Shown piece by piece: positions 6,701-6,892 of a stretch of DNA of 6,892 nucleotides; positions within the stretch are counted from its first letter, which is position 1; every line of letters begins with the position of its first letter. The notes under the pieces are model-generated. The model worked only from the letters and a program-made list of their open reading frames with translations, was not told the origin of the DNA and did no database searches. The translations under genes and the position numbers were made by a program. The DNA is taken from positions 1 through 6,892 of the forward strand of contig CAIMXQ010000057.1 in the NCBI GenBank assembly GCA_903845465.1, written 5' to 3'. Source of the stretch: an uncultured Actinomycetes bacterium. GTDB taxonomy: Bacteria; Actinomycetota; Actinomycetes; Nanopelagicales; Nanopelagicaceae.

Positions 6701-6892
6701 ACGTTACCGCCAGTATTTGTCACCGATAGTTGTAGTCGTAGATGAATCAACGACACAAGATGAGAAATCACTTATTCACCACATCTCTGAAACAACTGGC
6801 GCTCAAGTCATATTCACAACCGACCTTAGCGATGTGAAAGAGAAATATTCACGCGTTCGTTGGCTTGCATCAAGTAAGCCACCAATTTTCGA
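3723..6892 (+). CDS. putA: Bifunctional proline dehydrogenase / pyrroline-5-carboxylate dehydrogenase, 3' end missing
   Basis: Open from ATG 3723 to the window edge (1056 codons); an in-frame TAA at 3720-3722 rules out any earlier start. It converts proline to glutamate in two steps: FAD-linked oxidation with electrons to quinone, then NAD-linked oxidation of glutamate semialdehyde. The PRODH barrel covers about 145-430: NVLGEAVLG at 152-160, VKLSSI at 185-190, LDMEEY at 226-231, RLVKGAN from 291 (K294 corresponds to E. coli PutA K329), ASHN with H348, and the proline-binding pair R413/R414 in LVRRLDEN. The aldehyde dehydrogenase domain covers about 515-960: N635 in PPWNFP, K658, G711-S712, general base E731, catalytic C765 in AGQKCSA (the usual 34 residues after E731), and E862/F864. 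From about 965 a C-terminal extension begins (R994-Y995-R996, then RVRWL), as in longer PutA types. The N-terminus has no ribbon-helix-helix DNA-binding domain, so the protein is not the self-repressing type A. Confidence 0.95.
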   Translation, partial: MPSIFETDAKLDSLAATAIVRTKELMAQSDKLRDRREKANRKRVARLFKDPKAIEATITLTDEVMRISSIKSSSRIFRRAAKKASIIGFGPLNGIGLHIIGVISNLLPSPVVALVHQRVRSLSKDLILASESEKLAKHMNKRSEKGISLNINVLGEAVLGDHEADIRFQSILEMMRRPEVNYISVKLSSIVAQLIIIDVAGSIDRVSEKMRILYREAQHHGVFVNLDMEEYRDLPMTVAAFMRVLDESEFESMKAGIVLQAYLPESHDFFAQLVEWANARHTRSGGTIKVRLVKGANLAMERAEAELHGWSPAPYRSKSDVDASYVRLVDAALRPEHSKAVRIGIASHNLFHMTWALEVAKSRGVPDQIDIEMLEGMANAEALAVTRAGQPVLLYAPVTRKDDFAAAVAYLVRRLDENTSDENYLKAAFEISKNPKKFKEQEERFLDSIAERHTITTQSLRHVGHAVTTGLTFENEPNADPTEPQFISAVTKAIKKVRAIKDQEIPLVINGKEIFTKEQEEGSDPSDNGKVWYHYSVGSASDVDSAIATAKKAQDKWSGLSIEGRATILFKAADVMAKATTETIAVMSRDAGKTVAEADPEVTEAIDFARFYATSAQNFGESTPLGTVLVVPPWNFPYAIPMGGVCAALAAGNTVILKPAPETVATAWEIVSHLWAGGVPQDVLQFLPMRDDENGKYLVTNPAIDGVILTGSFDTASLFTSWRPEINLMAETSGKNALLISACADIDAAVKDLVQSAFGHAGQKCSAASIAIVDTSIYNNPAFIRQLKDAVESLHVGAGWDFSTTVGPIIRPSESALTRALTELDAGETWLVEPQQLDTAGLMWRPGVKLGVKAQSWSHRNEWFGPVLAIIEAPDFDTAITMQNDTDFGLTAGIQSLDEKECEEWINRIEAGNLYVNRGITGAIVNRQPFGGWKRSVVGPNAKAGGLNYVNTLRNWPRVTNKEAAIFGVNTWWAKVGSQAIDRSGLVVEKNFQRYRQYLSPIVVVVDESTTQDEKSLIHHISETTGAQVIFTTDLSDVKEKYSRVRWLASSKPPIF

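Overview
The window reads as a densely packed chromosomal segment of a heterotrophic aerobic bacterium, most likely an actinomycete (Actinomycetota). Three things point there: the actinobacterial style of the SdhA/SdhB pair, the long-form aminopeptidase P, and apparent leaderless promoters. Base composition looks close to balanced by eye, unlike most high-GC actinomycetes. With gene overlap at nearly every junction, that fits a streamlined freshwater group such as the acI lineage ('Candidatus Nanopelagicales'). The lineage is an inference, not shown by a marker gene.

Left part (1-2205, + strand): one run of five genes with no intergenic bases. It starts inside sdhA (C-terminal part only), then sdhB, a small four-helix membrane protein of the 'phage holin 4_2'/YvlD family, and two adjacent crcB/fluC fluoride-channel genes. 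The first two junctions are TAATG, the next overlaps by 10 bp and the last is ATGA, which suggests translational coupling in one transcript that probably begins upstream with the rest of the sdh operon.

Middle part (2194-3648, - strand): a complete Xaa-Pro aminopeptidase (pepP family) that converges on crcB2 and overlaps it by 12 bp at the 3' ends. All five metal ligands are visible.

Right part (3649-6892): a 74-bp divergent promoter region, the only non-coding DNA in the window, followed by a large + strand gene for a bifunctional proline dehydrogenase / delta-1-pyrroline-5-carboxylate dehydrogenase (putA). It is open to the end of the window (1056 codons, no stop).

Together the genes suggest peptide- and proline-fed respiration. 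PepP trims N-terminal residues next to proline, PutA oxidises proline to glutamate and passes electrons to the quinone pool, and succinate dehydrogenase feeds the same pool from the TCA cycle. The fluoride channels protect cytoplasmic enzymes. I found no RNA gene, mobile element, CRISPR array or phage region. Nothing here is clearly a new system. The points most worth a second look are the altered Phe box in the paired fluoride channels and the symmetrical leaderless promoters between pepP and putA.
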